Below are positions 1-7,776 of a stretch of DNA of 64,000 nucleotides, piece after piece; the stretch's first letter is position 1; every line of letters begins with the position of its first letter. The position numbers and the translations under genes are program-made. The stretch lies in contig URZO01000002.1 in assembly GCA_900552465.1 (NCBI GenBank), forward strand, positions 1 through 64,000, in the 5' to 3' direction. Source of the stretch: an uncultured Parabacteroides sp. (lineage in GTDB: Bacteria; Bacteroidota; Bacteroidia; Bacteroidales; Tannerellaceae). A model generated the notes under the pieces. That model was not told the origin of the DNA, did no database searches, and saw only the letters and a list, made by a program, of their open reading frames with translations.

Positions 1-97
1 AAGATAACACACCCCTTATCCCCTCTCAAGAGGGGAAACAGATACTCCCGGCGCTATAGCCATAAGCACGAAATACACCCATAAATCATCTTTTATA

Positions 98-1429
98 TTA
101 TTCATTCGTCGTATACATATAATTATAGATAGCCTGCAACTGCTGGACGCGATGTGCGGCCGCTGCCTGGCGGGCGAGGTCTTCGGAGTTGATCTCGCGG
201 ATCAGGTCGGTGACGGAGATCACGCCGTTTGCCAGTTTGACTTCGGCGGCCTTTTTGATGCTGGTGCGGAGGCGGATGATTTCGTCGTCGGCTTTCATCA
301 GGTCGGTCATTTTCCGGATCTCGCTGTTCTGCTGCGTCAGCTGGAGGCGGGTATTAAAGAGGAATGTCTCCCGTTGCACTTCGATGACCTGCCGGCTGGT
401 TTCTATTTTCCGGCGGTCGTTCTTCAGCGTGTACAGCTTTCCCATATTCCAGCTCAGACGGACACCGGCCACATAAAACGCACTGAAGCCATCTTCCAGC
501 ATATTCAAACCGGGACGCCCGTAACCGCCCTGCACAAAAGCGCCGATACGCGGCATCAGGCCGGCTGTCAACTGCTTGTTCTGCAATTCGAGGAAGTTGC
601 TCCTCGCATCCAACGCCTGCAATTCGGGGCGGTTGATGATGGGAGACAGCGTCGTACTACCTGGCAGCGAAGGTTCCTCCAGGATAAACGCCTTCCCTTC
701 CGGCCGGCCGGTCAGCGCTGCCAGCATGCTTCCGTAGGCCGAACGTGCCGCCTTCAGCTCGATCTCTTTCTGGCGGGCATTCAGCAGTTCCACTTCCATA
801 CTCTCGCGGTCGGACAGGTTGGCAACGCCGTTGTCCATCATGGCGGAGATGCGGTCGATATTGATCTGCAACTCTTTTTGGAGCAGACCGTTCTGGCGGA
901 TCAGTTCATCCTGCAGGAGGCAGCCGAAATAAAGCTGGTTGACCCGGTCGTTCAGGGTGTAGAGATCGCTCTTCAACTGTTCGCGGTCGGCAACGGCCTG
1001 CGCCTCCGTCAGCTTACGGGTGGAACGGATGGCACCGCCGTCCCAGATCGTCTGGTTCACTTCGGCAAGAACCTGGTACTGGTCTTTGCTCATCGTCGGA
1101 ATCTCGAAGCCGGGGATCAGGGCCGACAGTTTATCGGCATCGAACGGCAGCTTCGTCACATCGCTTTGATACGAGGCTTTTGCATTGACCGATAGTTGCG
1201 GCAACCAACCTTTTGCGGCGTTGGACAGGTTGTATTGCTCTGTCTGCTCGATCAGTTTATACTGCCGGATCTGCGGATAGTTCGCATGTGCCCATTCATA
1301 GCACTGGCTTAACGTAACCGTTTCCTGCGCCTTTGCCCCACCCGGGATAAACGGCAGGCAAAGAAGCAGCAAAGCTGCCTGTTTCCAGTTATTCGGAATG
1401 ATTCGTTTCATATTCATTTCTCCTTTCAT
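98..1429 (-). CDS. TolC-family outer-membrane efflux protein
   Basis: Outer-membrane channel of a tripartite exporter. The N-terminus has a signal peptide ending near AKAQ, and the mature part has the two long repeats typical of TolC proteins: coiled-coil helices rich in Q, E, L and R, and a late stretch near PRIGAFVQGGYG. Length (443 aa) is usual for the family. The start chosen overlaps the tetR stop by 4 bases (ATGA), so the two genes are translationally coupled; methionines 5 and 7 are other possible starts and give a more compact signal peptide. Being second in a tetR operon suggests a drug or toxic-compound exporter under local repression. The matching adaptor and pump are not in the window and may lie just beyond the left edge, downstream on this strand. 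Confidence 0.9.
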   Translation of the reverse strand: MKGEMNMKRIIPNNWKQAALLLLCLPFIPGGAKAQETVTLSQCYEWAHANYPQIRQYKLIEQTEQYNLSNAAKGWLPQLSVNAKASYQSDVTKLPFDADKLSALIPGFEIPTMSKDQYQVLAEVNQTIWDGGAIRSTRKLTEAQAVADREQLKSDLYTLNDRVNQLYFGCLLQDELIRQNGLLQKELQINIDRISAMMDNGVANLSDRESMEVELLNARQKEIELKAARSAYGSMLAALTGRPEGKAFILEEPSLPGSTTLSPIINRPELQALDARSNFLELQNKQLTAGLMPRIGAFVQGGYGRPGLNMLEDGFSAFYVAGVRLSWNMGKLYTLKNDRRKIETSRQVIEVQRETFLFNTRLQLTQQNSEIRKMTDLMKADDEIIRLRTSIKKAAEVKLANGVISVTDLIREINSEDLARQAAAAHRVQQLQAIYNYMYTTNE

Positions 1430-2073
1430 TCGTTAGTTGTCCGGGGTTGGTCCGGGGTAAACAACCGGATCATTGCATCCGCAATAAACGCTTTCCGTTC
1501 CCGCAGGAAGACTTCAAACTTCCGGGGATCACCGTCCATGAAAACATCTGTCAACGGATTCCGTACCAGTATCGGAAAGATGACCAGACTCAACAGCGTC
1601 GACGCCGTATAGATAAGCGGCACCTTTTTCAGCAGCCCTCTTTCCATCTCGTCCGTCATCTGTTCCTGTAGCTGCAACAGCGGCTTGACGCGTTCCGGAT
1701 CTTTCATGATCGTCCGGTACAAATGCTCCGGATCGCGATTGAACTCACTTACCACGAAGATCGGGAACAACGGGTTGGCCTGGATCATCGCCATATACTG
1801 ATCGATGATCTTCGGCATCTTTTCCAAACAGGAAGTCGGTTCGTCCATAATCTTTTCGATATTCGGCAGCAATGCATTCATCAACTGCCCGAAAATAGCA
1901 TCGAAAAGCATTTCCTTCGTTCGGAAGTAATAGTGCAGAGCCGTACGGCTGATTCCGACTTCAAGGGCTACATCGCCCATTTTGGTCGCTTCATACCCTT
2001 TTCTTACAAACACCTGTTTAGCCGCTTCTATGATCCGGCTTTCCATGTCCTGAAGTTCTTCTGTATTCATCAC
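1426..2073 (-). CDS. TetR/AcrR-family transcriptional regulator
   Basis: One-component repressor. Residues about 10-60 form the TetR helix-turn-helix: AAKQVFVRKGYEATKMGDVA, then a recognition helix ending in RTALHYYFRTKEMLF. The rest is a helical ligand-binding domain of normal length (215 aa in total). It is first in an operon with the tolC gene, overlapping it by 4 bases. A 14-bp perfect palindrome lies 34 bases upstream and is the likely operator, so autoregulation is expected. The ligand cannot be read from the sequence. Either of the two first methionines may be the start. Confidence 0.9.
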   Translation of the reverse strand: MMNTEELQDMESRIIEAAKQVFVRKGYEATKMGDVALEVGISRTALHYYFRTKEMLFDAIFGQLMNALLPNIEKIMDEPTSCLEKMPKIIDQYMAMIQANPLFPIFVVSEFNRDPEHLYRTIMKDPERVKPLLQLQEQMTDEMERGLLKKVPLIYTASTLLSLVIFPILVRNPLTDVFMDGDPRKFEVFLRERKAFIADAMIRLFTPDQPRTTNE

Positions 2074-2106
2074 TATAATGTTATTAAATATTTCGTCTTA
2101 CATGTC

Positions 2107-2120
2107 TGACACATGTGTCA
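2107..2120. promoter_or_regulatory. Palindromic operator upstream of tetR
   Basis: TGACACATGTGTCA is a perfect 14-bp palindrome placed 34-47 bases in front of the tetR start. On the minus strand it abuts a TTTTG sequence that could be the -33 element of the tetR promoter, so a bound repressor would block polymerase. Size and position suit a TetR dimer (inference). Confidence 0.7.
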
Positions 2121-2131
2121 AAAGTAATGCA

Positions 2132-2167
2132 AAAAAACAGGAGCGCAATAGTCACGCTCCTGTTTTT
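2132..2167. terminator. Bidirectional rho-independent terminator
   Basis: CAGGAGCG and CGCTCCTG pair across a 9-base loop and are flanked by an A-run on the left and a T-run on the right, so the element can work on both strands. It most probably ends the serine ammonia-lyase/GH43 transcript and insulates tetR from it. Confidence 0.85.
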
Positions 2168-2193
2168 AATATCTTTTAGAGATTAGATAACGA

Positions 2194-3195
2194 TTACTTC
2201 TTTATTGTACGGGCGGAAACTCCCTCGAAAGTCATTTTAACAGGATTTATGAATCCGTTCTCATCAAACGTCATCCGGTCGATACAGGTTACACGGTGGT
2301 CACGAGCCGTATCGTTAAGCGGACGGCGGTGATAAACGATGTAATAGTCTTCCGAACCCGGCACGTGCATAACGGAATGGTGCCCGGCACTGGTCGCAAT
2401 CTCCGGGTCTTGCTGGAGAATCTTGGCAATGCGCTTGAACGGGCCGAAAGGAGAATCGGCTATCGCGTAGGCGACGGAATAGTCTGGTCCGCCCCAACCG
2501 CCTTCGCTCCACATAAAATAGTATTTGCCATTCTTCTTGAACATAAACGGACCTTCGACATAGTTTTCAGGCGTCACTTCCCTGTAAACAGTCCCGTCTT
2601 CAAACGGCACAAGCCCGGTAAAGTCATTGTTCAGCCGGACGACGTTACAATGTCCCCATCCGCCGTAATACATATAGTAGCTACCATCGTCATCGTGGAA
2701 AACGAACTGGTCGATCGGCTGTGCCCCGTTCACGATCTCGTTTATAAGCGGCTTACCCAGCAAATCCTTGTACGGCCCGTCCGGACGGTCGCTGACGGCA
2801 ACCCCGATCCCGCCGATTTCGCCTTCATGCACATCGTTGGCGCCGAAGAAGAAATAATATTTGCCGTCTTTGCGGATAATGGACGGAGCCCACATCGCCT
2901 TCTTCGCCCACTTCACGGCAGACGAATCGAGCACGGAGGAATGTTTCGTCCAGTTCACCAGGTCTTTGGAAGAAAAACAGTCAAAAAAGGTTTGATTCTC
3001 ATACACATCGCTCCAGGTCGGGAATATCCAATAGGTATCGTCGTAAATGATTCCTTCGGGATCGGCATACCAACCTTCAAACACCGGATTACCACTGGTC
3101 AACACATCATCTGCGACAGCCTGCTGTTGCTTCGGCTGTCCGCAAGCCACTAAAGCGGCTGCACATAAAAACACAAACAAACTATTTTTCTTCAT
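2194..3195 (-). CDS. Glycoside hydrolase family 43 lipoprotein
   Basis: Probable surface or periplasmic arabinan/xylan-type glycosidase. The N-terminus is a lipoprotein signal with lipobox LVAC (Cys18). The five-bladed propeller catalytic set of GH43 is visible: general base Asp45 in WYADPEG, the pKa-setting Asp162 in QPIDQFVF, and general acid Glu214 in VEGPFMF, plus the WAPS motif near residue 102. Length 333 aa is that of a single catalytic domain with no carbohydrate-binding module. It follows the serine ammonia-lyase by 10 bases and ends at a terminator. No SusC/SusD pair is near, so it is not in a classical polysaccharide locus. Exact substrate cannot be told, since GH43 covers arabinofuranosidases, xylosidases and galactosidases. 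Confidence 0.88.
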   Translation of the reverse strand: MKKNSLFVFLCAAALVACGQPKQQQAVADDVLTSGNPVFEGWYADPEGIIYDDTYWIFPTWSDVYENQTFFDCFSSKDLVNWTKHSSVLDSSAVKWAKKAMWAPSIIRKDGKYYFFFGANDVHEGEIGGIGVAVSDRPDGPYKDLLGKPLINEIVNGAQPIDQFVFHDDDGSYYMYYGGWGHCNVVRLNNDFTGLVPFEDGTVYREVTPENYVEGPFMFKKNGKYYFMWSEGGWGGPDYSVAYAIADSPFGPFKRIAKILQQDPEIATSAGHHSVMHVPGSEDYYIVYHRRPLNDTARDHRVTCIDRMTFDENGFINPVKMTFEGVSARTIKK

Positions 3196-3205
3196 ATCTC
3201 ATATA

Positions 3206-4408
3206 TTAATGTTCCATATTCTTAGCCAGGCCGCCCTCGGATGTCTCCTTATAAAGGCTCGGCAGGTCATTGCCGGTCTGACGCATCACCTCTACTACCT
3301 GGTCAAAACTTACCCGGTGCTTACCATCGGAGAAGTTTGAGAAGGTATTGGCATCCAACGCACGGGCAGCTGCAAAGGCATTCCGTTCGATACAGGGAAT
3401 CTGCACCAGACCGCAAACCGGGTCGCAGGTCAGTCCCAAGTGGTGTTCCAGCCCCATCTCGGCAGCATACTCGATCTGCGCAGGTGTCCCGCCGAACAAC
3501 TGGCTGGCAGCCGCTGCCGCCATTGCGCAGGCAACTCCCACTTCTCCTTGGCATCCCACTTCGGCACCTGAAACAGATGCGTTCGTACGGACAACATTCC
3601 CAAACAATCCGGCCGTCGCCAACGCACGCAAGATGCGGGAATCGCGAAAGTCACGGGAGTCTTTCAGGTGATACAGGACAGCCGGCATGACTCCGCATGA
3701 ACCGCAAGTCGGCGCCGTCACGATCTGCCCCCCGCAAGCATTCTCCTCGGAAACGGCCAAGGCATAAGCATAGACCATTCCACGGCTCTTGATACTGCTG
3801 CCGAAACCTTTGGCACGGATCATATAGTCGGATGCTTTCCTACGGATTCCCAAGCCACCGGGCAAGATACCCTCGGCTTCAAGCCCATTATGGACAGCCT
3901 CTTGCATCACGTTCCAAACATCAGCCAGGTAATCCCAGATCTCCGGTCCTTCGCACTGTTCGACATACTCCCAATAGGAATGGCCGGTCTTTTCGCACCA
4001 GGCTTGTATATCCCGGATCGTATGCATTTCGTAAACCTGTCCTTGCGTCAGTTCGTTATAGGTTTCGTTTGCTAACGTACCGCCTCCGATACTGTATATT
4101 GTCCAGCTATCCAGCTTTTCATCCATCTCGTTGAACGATTCGAACAACATGCCGTTCGGATGAAAAGGCAGGAACACTTTCGGTTCCCATATTATATTTG
4201 TCTTAGCCACCGGAGTCAGCACCTCGAGGATTGCAGCATCCGTCATGTGCCCTTTGCCTGTAGCCGCCAAGCTGCCATAGAGCGTGACGTTAAACCGCGT
4301 CGCACCGCCATTACGTTCCAGAAACATCCGGGCCGCCCGCATCGGCCCCATCGTATGGCTACTGGATGGCCCGTGACCGATCCGGTATATTTGCTTAATA
4401 GATTCCAT
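3206..4408 (-). CDS. sdaA: L-serine ammonia-lyase, iron-sulfur dependent
   Basis: Cytosolic enzyme deaminating L-serine to pyruvate and ammonia. It is the single-chain form: the beta domain comes first with the GPSSSHTMGP motif (residues 13-22), followed by the alpha domain with TAPTCGSCGVMPA near residue 240. Cysteines placed for a [4Fe-4S] cluster are Cys286 (EVGCQGEVG), Cys328 (LTCDPVCG) and Cys339 (IPCIER). Length 400 aa is slightly below the 450 aa typical of E. coli enzymes. The gene lies 10 bases before the GH43 gene and is probably co-transcribed with it. Confidence 0.95.
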   Translation of the reverse strand: MESIKQIYRIGHGPSSSHTMGPMRAARMFLERNGGATRFNVTLYGSLAATGKGHMTDAAILEVLTPVAKTNIIWEPKVFLPFHPNGMLFESFNEMDEKLDSWTIYSIGGGTLANETYNELTQGQVYEMHTIRDIQAWCEKTGHSYWEYVEQCEGPEIWDYLADVWNVMQEAVHNGLEAEGILPGGLGIRRKASDYMIRAKGFGSSIKSRGMVYAYALAVSEENACGGQIVTAPTCGSCGVMPAVLYHLKDSRDFRDSRILRALATAGLFGNVVRTNASVSGAEVGCQGEVGVACAMAAAAASQLFGGTPAQIEYAAEMGLEHHLGLTCDPVCGLVQIPCIERNAFAAARALDANTFSNFSDGKHRVSFDQVVEVMRQTGNDLPSLYKETSEGGLAKNMEH

Positions 4409-4447
4409 CTGTTTTGTGTTTAATTTTTAGATAAAAACATTTACCAT

Positions 4448-5578
4448 TTATACTTTTAAAAATATATTGCGCTTATAAAGCAGCCACAAAATTACATAAA
4501 TAATCAATGCATTCGACGCCGCAATCAAAGGTGAATAATAATTCCCGATATATTGCTCCAATCCGTGAAAGAGGGATGTGCCTATACACCTGAAACTAAT
4601 CACGTTGGCCAACATATATGCCACTATCGAATTCATACCGTACACCTTCAGCCAGGTAATATTCTTCCGGTGTCCCTTATAATCGATCCAGTAATAGAAC
4701 AATCCCATCAACAGGAAACAATAACCGCTACTAACCAACACCATCGAACTTGTCCAGATCTTCTTGATGACCGGCAACTGCAATCCCCACAACCAGCCCA
4801 GTACTACCATTGCCGCACCGATGCCCAACAGCCACTGCCATTTGCGTTTCTTCTCCATCCCGCTCTTCAGGATATGTCCGGCAAAAAGACCGGTCAGCAC
4901 CGTTACGCCAAAGTTCAAGCTACTCAATATCCAAGTATACCGGTAAGACTCGGCAAACACGACCTTCCCGTTCTCCATCACGGCTCCATCACGGAACCGT
5001 CCTAAAACCGTACGGTCTATCCATTCCGCTAGATTTCCGTCCGGCGTATAGTTACCACCACCGTAACCATCAACCGAAATGAACTGCATCGCTCCCCAAT
5101 AGACCAACAACAAGGCTACAGCCGTCCCGATCTGTACAGACAGACGCACATGCAGGAACAGCATCGCCGCAATCAAATAGCCCATCGCAATCGCCTGCAA
5201 CGTGTTCGAATAAAGATAAATGCGATCCGGATCAAGCCCCAGCAGATTTCCCTGGCACATCATACCAAAAATCCAAAGCAGGACCACCCGCTTAACGATA
5301 CGCCTGTAAACCGCCCATTTGTCTGGCATCGCCTTATAACGGGACAGTGCAAACGGCATCGACACACCTGCCATAAACATGAAGAGCGGCATCACCAAAT
5401 CCCACGAAGAGAATCCTTCCCACTTCACATGCGAAAATCCCCACAAAAAAGAGTTATACCACGACGCATCGATCGCACGTCCCAACGGATGCAAAATTCC
5501 CTCCAGCGCTACCAGGCAGAATAAGTCGAAGCCACGCAACACATCGAGTGACTCCAGGCGATTAGTAACAGGTTTCAT
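4448..5578 (-). CDS. HGSNAT/NagX-like transmembrane acyltransferase
   Basis: Polytopic membrane protein of the COG4299 family (heparan-alpha-glucosaminide N-acetyltransferase type), in which acetyl groups are thought to be moved from cytosolic acetyl-CoA to a sugar outside. The family hallmark SLDVLRGFDLF opens the protein. The motif HVKWEGFSSWDLVMPLFMF, with its conserved His and Asp, follows near residue 50. About ten hydrophobic segments follow, the last near the C-terminus. It lies 20 bases downstream of a paralogue on the same strand. The substrate is unknown; an alternative label is DUF5009-domain protein. Confidence 0.85.
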   Translation of the reverse strand: MKPVTNRLESLDVLRGFDLFCLVALEGILHPLGRAIDASWYNSFLWGFSHVKWEGFSSWDLVMPLFMFMAGVSMPFALSRYKAMPDKWAVYRRIVKRVVLLWIFGMMCQGNLLGLDPDRIYLYSNTLQAIAMGYLIAAMLFLHVRLSVQIGTAVALLLVYWGAMQFISVDGYGGGNYTPDGNLAEWIDRTVLGRFRDGAVMENGKVVFAESYRYTWILSSLNFGVTVLTGLFAGHILKSGMEKKRKWQWLLGIGAAMVVLGWLWGLQLPVIKKIWTSSMVLVSSGYCFLLMGLFYYWIDYKGHRKNITWLKVYGMNSIVAYMLANVISFRCIGTSLFHGLEQYIGNYYSPLIAASNALIIYVILWLLYKRNIFLKV

Positions 5579-5598
5579 AAGTATTATAATTTATAAGA

Positions 5599-6714
5599 TT
5601 ACACCTTTAAGAAGATCCGTTGACGATACAGGAAATACAAGAATCCCCAACAAACAGCTATATAGCCGATTGAGACAACCAATGGTTGGGCTGCTTCGGG
5701 CATCAGCCTTGCGATCCCGCCAAACAAAGCATCAGATGTAAAGGAGAAATTCACAAACTCCTGTACCAGATAGATCGTAATCGAGTTCGTCCCGATCACC
5801 GTAAAGAAAAGTGTCCATTTGCGGAAATTCAACACATCGACAATATAGAAAAACAACGCGAACATCCAGACCGAATAAGCTCCGACCACGCAAACAAAAG
5901 AGCTTGTCCACAGATTCTTATTGATCGGGAAGAAAAGCCCCCACAACAAACCAACCGCCAGCAACACAGCACCGGCAACGACCAGCCCGCCTACTTTCTT
6001 CTTATCCGTCAGCCCTTCCCGTTGCAGCTTGATAAATTCGCCCGTAAACATCCCCAATAAAGCCGTAGCGATAGCCGGCACAGTCGAAAGGATTCCCTCC
6101 GGATCATGCACCGTTAGATGCAAGCGTCCGGGTAACAGTATGCGGTCCACATAGCCAACCAGCGAACCTTCCATGGTAAACACACCGGCCCCATTTCCAT
6201 CCGGTGCGGGAACAAAAGCGAGCAACAACCAATATCCGACCAGGATAGCCGCCGTAATCCAGACACGCGTAATCGTCCGGGTATTGACAAATATCAACGC
6301 GCCAAACATCCACGCCAAACCGATACGTCCGAGAACGCTGGCATAGCGCTGGTGCTCAAAATCAAAATTCAACAACCCATTATAGATAAAGCCGAACAGA
6401 ACCAATGTCAGTCCCCGGCGAACGATCTTCTTATAAATATCGGCATCCGTCTTTCCCTGTCCCCGCTGTTTCTCCAACGAAAACGGGAACGAGATACCGG
6501 CAATAAACAAAAACAACGGAAATATCGTGTCATGGTGTGTCAGCCCGTCCCACTTCACATGGTGCATCTGGCCGGCAATCGCCTGAAAAAAAGGATTCGG
6601 AAACAACGTTGCCAACGCAACAAAAAGGGAAGCCCCTCCCATAATAAAGAACATGTCAAACCCTCTCAGGGCATCCAGCGACAGCAATCGCCGGGATTGT
6701 TTTTGTTTTTCCAT
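5599..6714 (-). CDS. HGSNAT/NagX-like transmembrane acyltransferase (paralogue)
   Basis: Paralogue of the next gene downstream, with the same opening motif (SLDALRGFDMFFIMGG), the same HHVKWDGLTHHDTIFPLFLF motif and about ten membrane segments. The open frame extends 40 codons further upstream, but the ATG at 6714 (MEKQKQSRR) gives the usual short basic N-terminus before the motif and avoids overlap with the SGNH-type gene, so it is preferred. Both paralogues keep the His and Asp of the motif, so neither looks inactive. The tandem pair probably acts on related surface sugars (inference). Confidence 0.85.
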   Translation of the reverse strand: MEKQKQSRRLLSLDALRGFDMFFIMGGASLFVALATLFPNPFFQAIAGQMHHVKWDGLTHHDTIFPLFLFIAGISFPFSLEKQRGQGKTDADIYKKIVRRGLTLVLFGFIYNGLLNFDFEHQRYASVLGRIGLAWMFGALIFVNTRTITRVWITAAILVGYWLLLAFVPAPDGNGAGVFTMEGSLVGYVDRILLPGRLHLTVHDPEGILSTVPAIATALLGMFTGEFIKLQREGLTDKKKVGGLVVAGAVLLAVGLLWGLFFPINKNLWTSSFVCVVGAYSVWMFALFFYIVDVLNFRKWTLFFTVIGTNSITIYLVQEFVNFSFTSDALFGGIARLMPEAAQPLVVSIGYIAVCWGFLYFLYRQRIFLKV

Positions 6715-6830
6715 ATATTTGTAATTTGTCTTTTGAGTTGACCTTATCGATTGAAGATACAAATATAGGTCTTTTTCCTGCATAAGCAAGATTAAATCAA
6801 TTTTAGAACGCAACATTCTAAACTTAAAAA

Positions 6831-7772
6831 TCAATATCCAAAAGATATACCGTTTGCTTTTAAATCACTAATTACTAAATTCGTCAAAATCGCACTACCA
6901 CTTTCCTGTAAATGAATTTGATCTGCAAAAAGATCATCATTTTCAAATTCAACTCTATTCGTATAATTCAAATATAGATAGTGATGAGCTTTAACAATAC
7001 TATCACAAATCATATAATGATGATTAGCATTAGCCATATCTACATCTGTTGAAACATAACCTTTACGATATGGAGGTTGAATAAAAATAAATTGGACTTT
7101 CTTTTCTTCTAAATAAGAGCAAAATGAGGCCAAACATTCATATTGATATTTTGTATTCTTTTTAGGGAAAGAGAATTTTTCATTCCATCTACCGGGTTCT
7201 ATTTTTTCTTTTGGAACATTTAATTTAACCCCTCCTTTAATATCAAAATTCAATGATGTAATAAGAGTACTGTCTTTTGTCCTTACATTTTCAAGAGTAA
7301 CTCTTATTGGATCTTTTTTTAAGTTTAAATATAAGTATCCCATCTTCTTATTTAACAACACATCCAAGTCCTCATAAGTAGGTAGTTCATAATTATGATT
7401 TTCACCATCATCACTAAAATCAGGAAACGAAGAAACAAGAATAAAAGTAGTTGGTACATAATTTTCAATATAAAATTTACTTAAGTAAAATGTTGTTTCT
7501 ATAGATTGCCCCCAAGATGATATATTAAAAAAATCATTTCCTACATATTGCACCAATGTCTCAGAATGTAAATTATTCAATGTCATAGATGAACCAACAG
7601 CAATAGTTGAAATTCTTTTTTCAAAATTTCGGGTATACAAATAAAACAATTTCTTATCCAACGAGTAAGAGCTACTAATAGTCGGAGGGATACTAAATAA
7701 TACAAAAAAGCAAGTTTGCACTAAAACATACACCACAGATACAAGTGACACATTTAATAAAAATCTTTTCAT
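6831..7772 (-). CDS. SGNH-type membrane-anchored protein paired with MBOAT
   Basis: One N-terminal membrane helix (about residues 8-28) followed by an extracytoplasmic domain. A block-I-like GSS with Ser61 in IAVGSSMTLNN and a C-terminal DQIH (Asp284, His287) match the catalytic ends of SGNH hydrolases such as DltD and AlgJ. It begins only 4 bases after the MBOAT gene, and in known systems this pair moves acyl groups to a secreted polymer. The coding sequence is clearly more AT-rich than its neighbours and uses many AAA, ATA and TTA codons, suggesting acquisition or fast evolution. The family assignment rests on two motifs and context only. Confidence 0.65.
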   Translation of the reverse strand: MKRFLLNVSLVSVVYVLVQTCFFVLFSIPPTISSSYSLDKKLFYLYTRNFEKRISTIAVGSSMTLNNLHSETLVQYVGNDFFNISSWGQSIETTFYLSKFYIENYVPTTFILVSSFPDFSDDGENHNYELPTYEDLDVLLNKKMGYLYLNLKKDPIRVTLENVRTKDSTLITSLNFDIKGGVKLNVPKEKIEPGRWNEKFSFPKKNTKYQYECLASFCSYLEEKKVQFIFIQPPYRKGYVSTDVDMANANHHYMICDSIVKAHHYLYLNYTNRVEFENDDLFADQIHLQESGSAILTNLVISDLKANGISFGY

Positions 7773-7776
7773 AACA

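Noticed and set aside
1..97. Gene at the left edge
   Set aside because: The 97 bases contain a short hairpin (CCCCTC/GAGGGG near 20-35) but no readable coding segment; the following gene, if any, is outside the window.
152..1195. A long plus-strand open frame opposite the tolC gene
   Set aside because: The minus strand encodes a clear TolC protein with signal peptide; the opposite frame is a shadow. The same holds for long opposite frames at 11962-13167 and 55724-56878.
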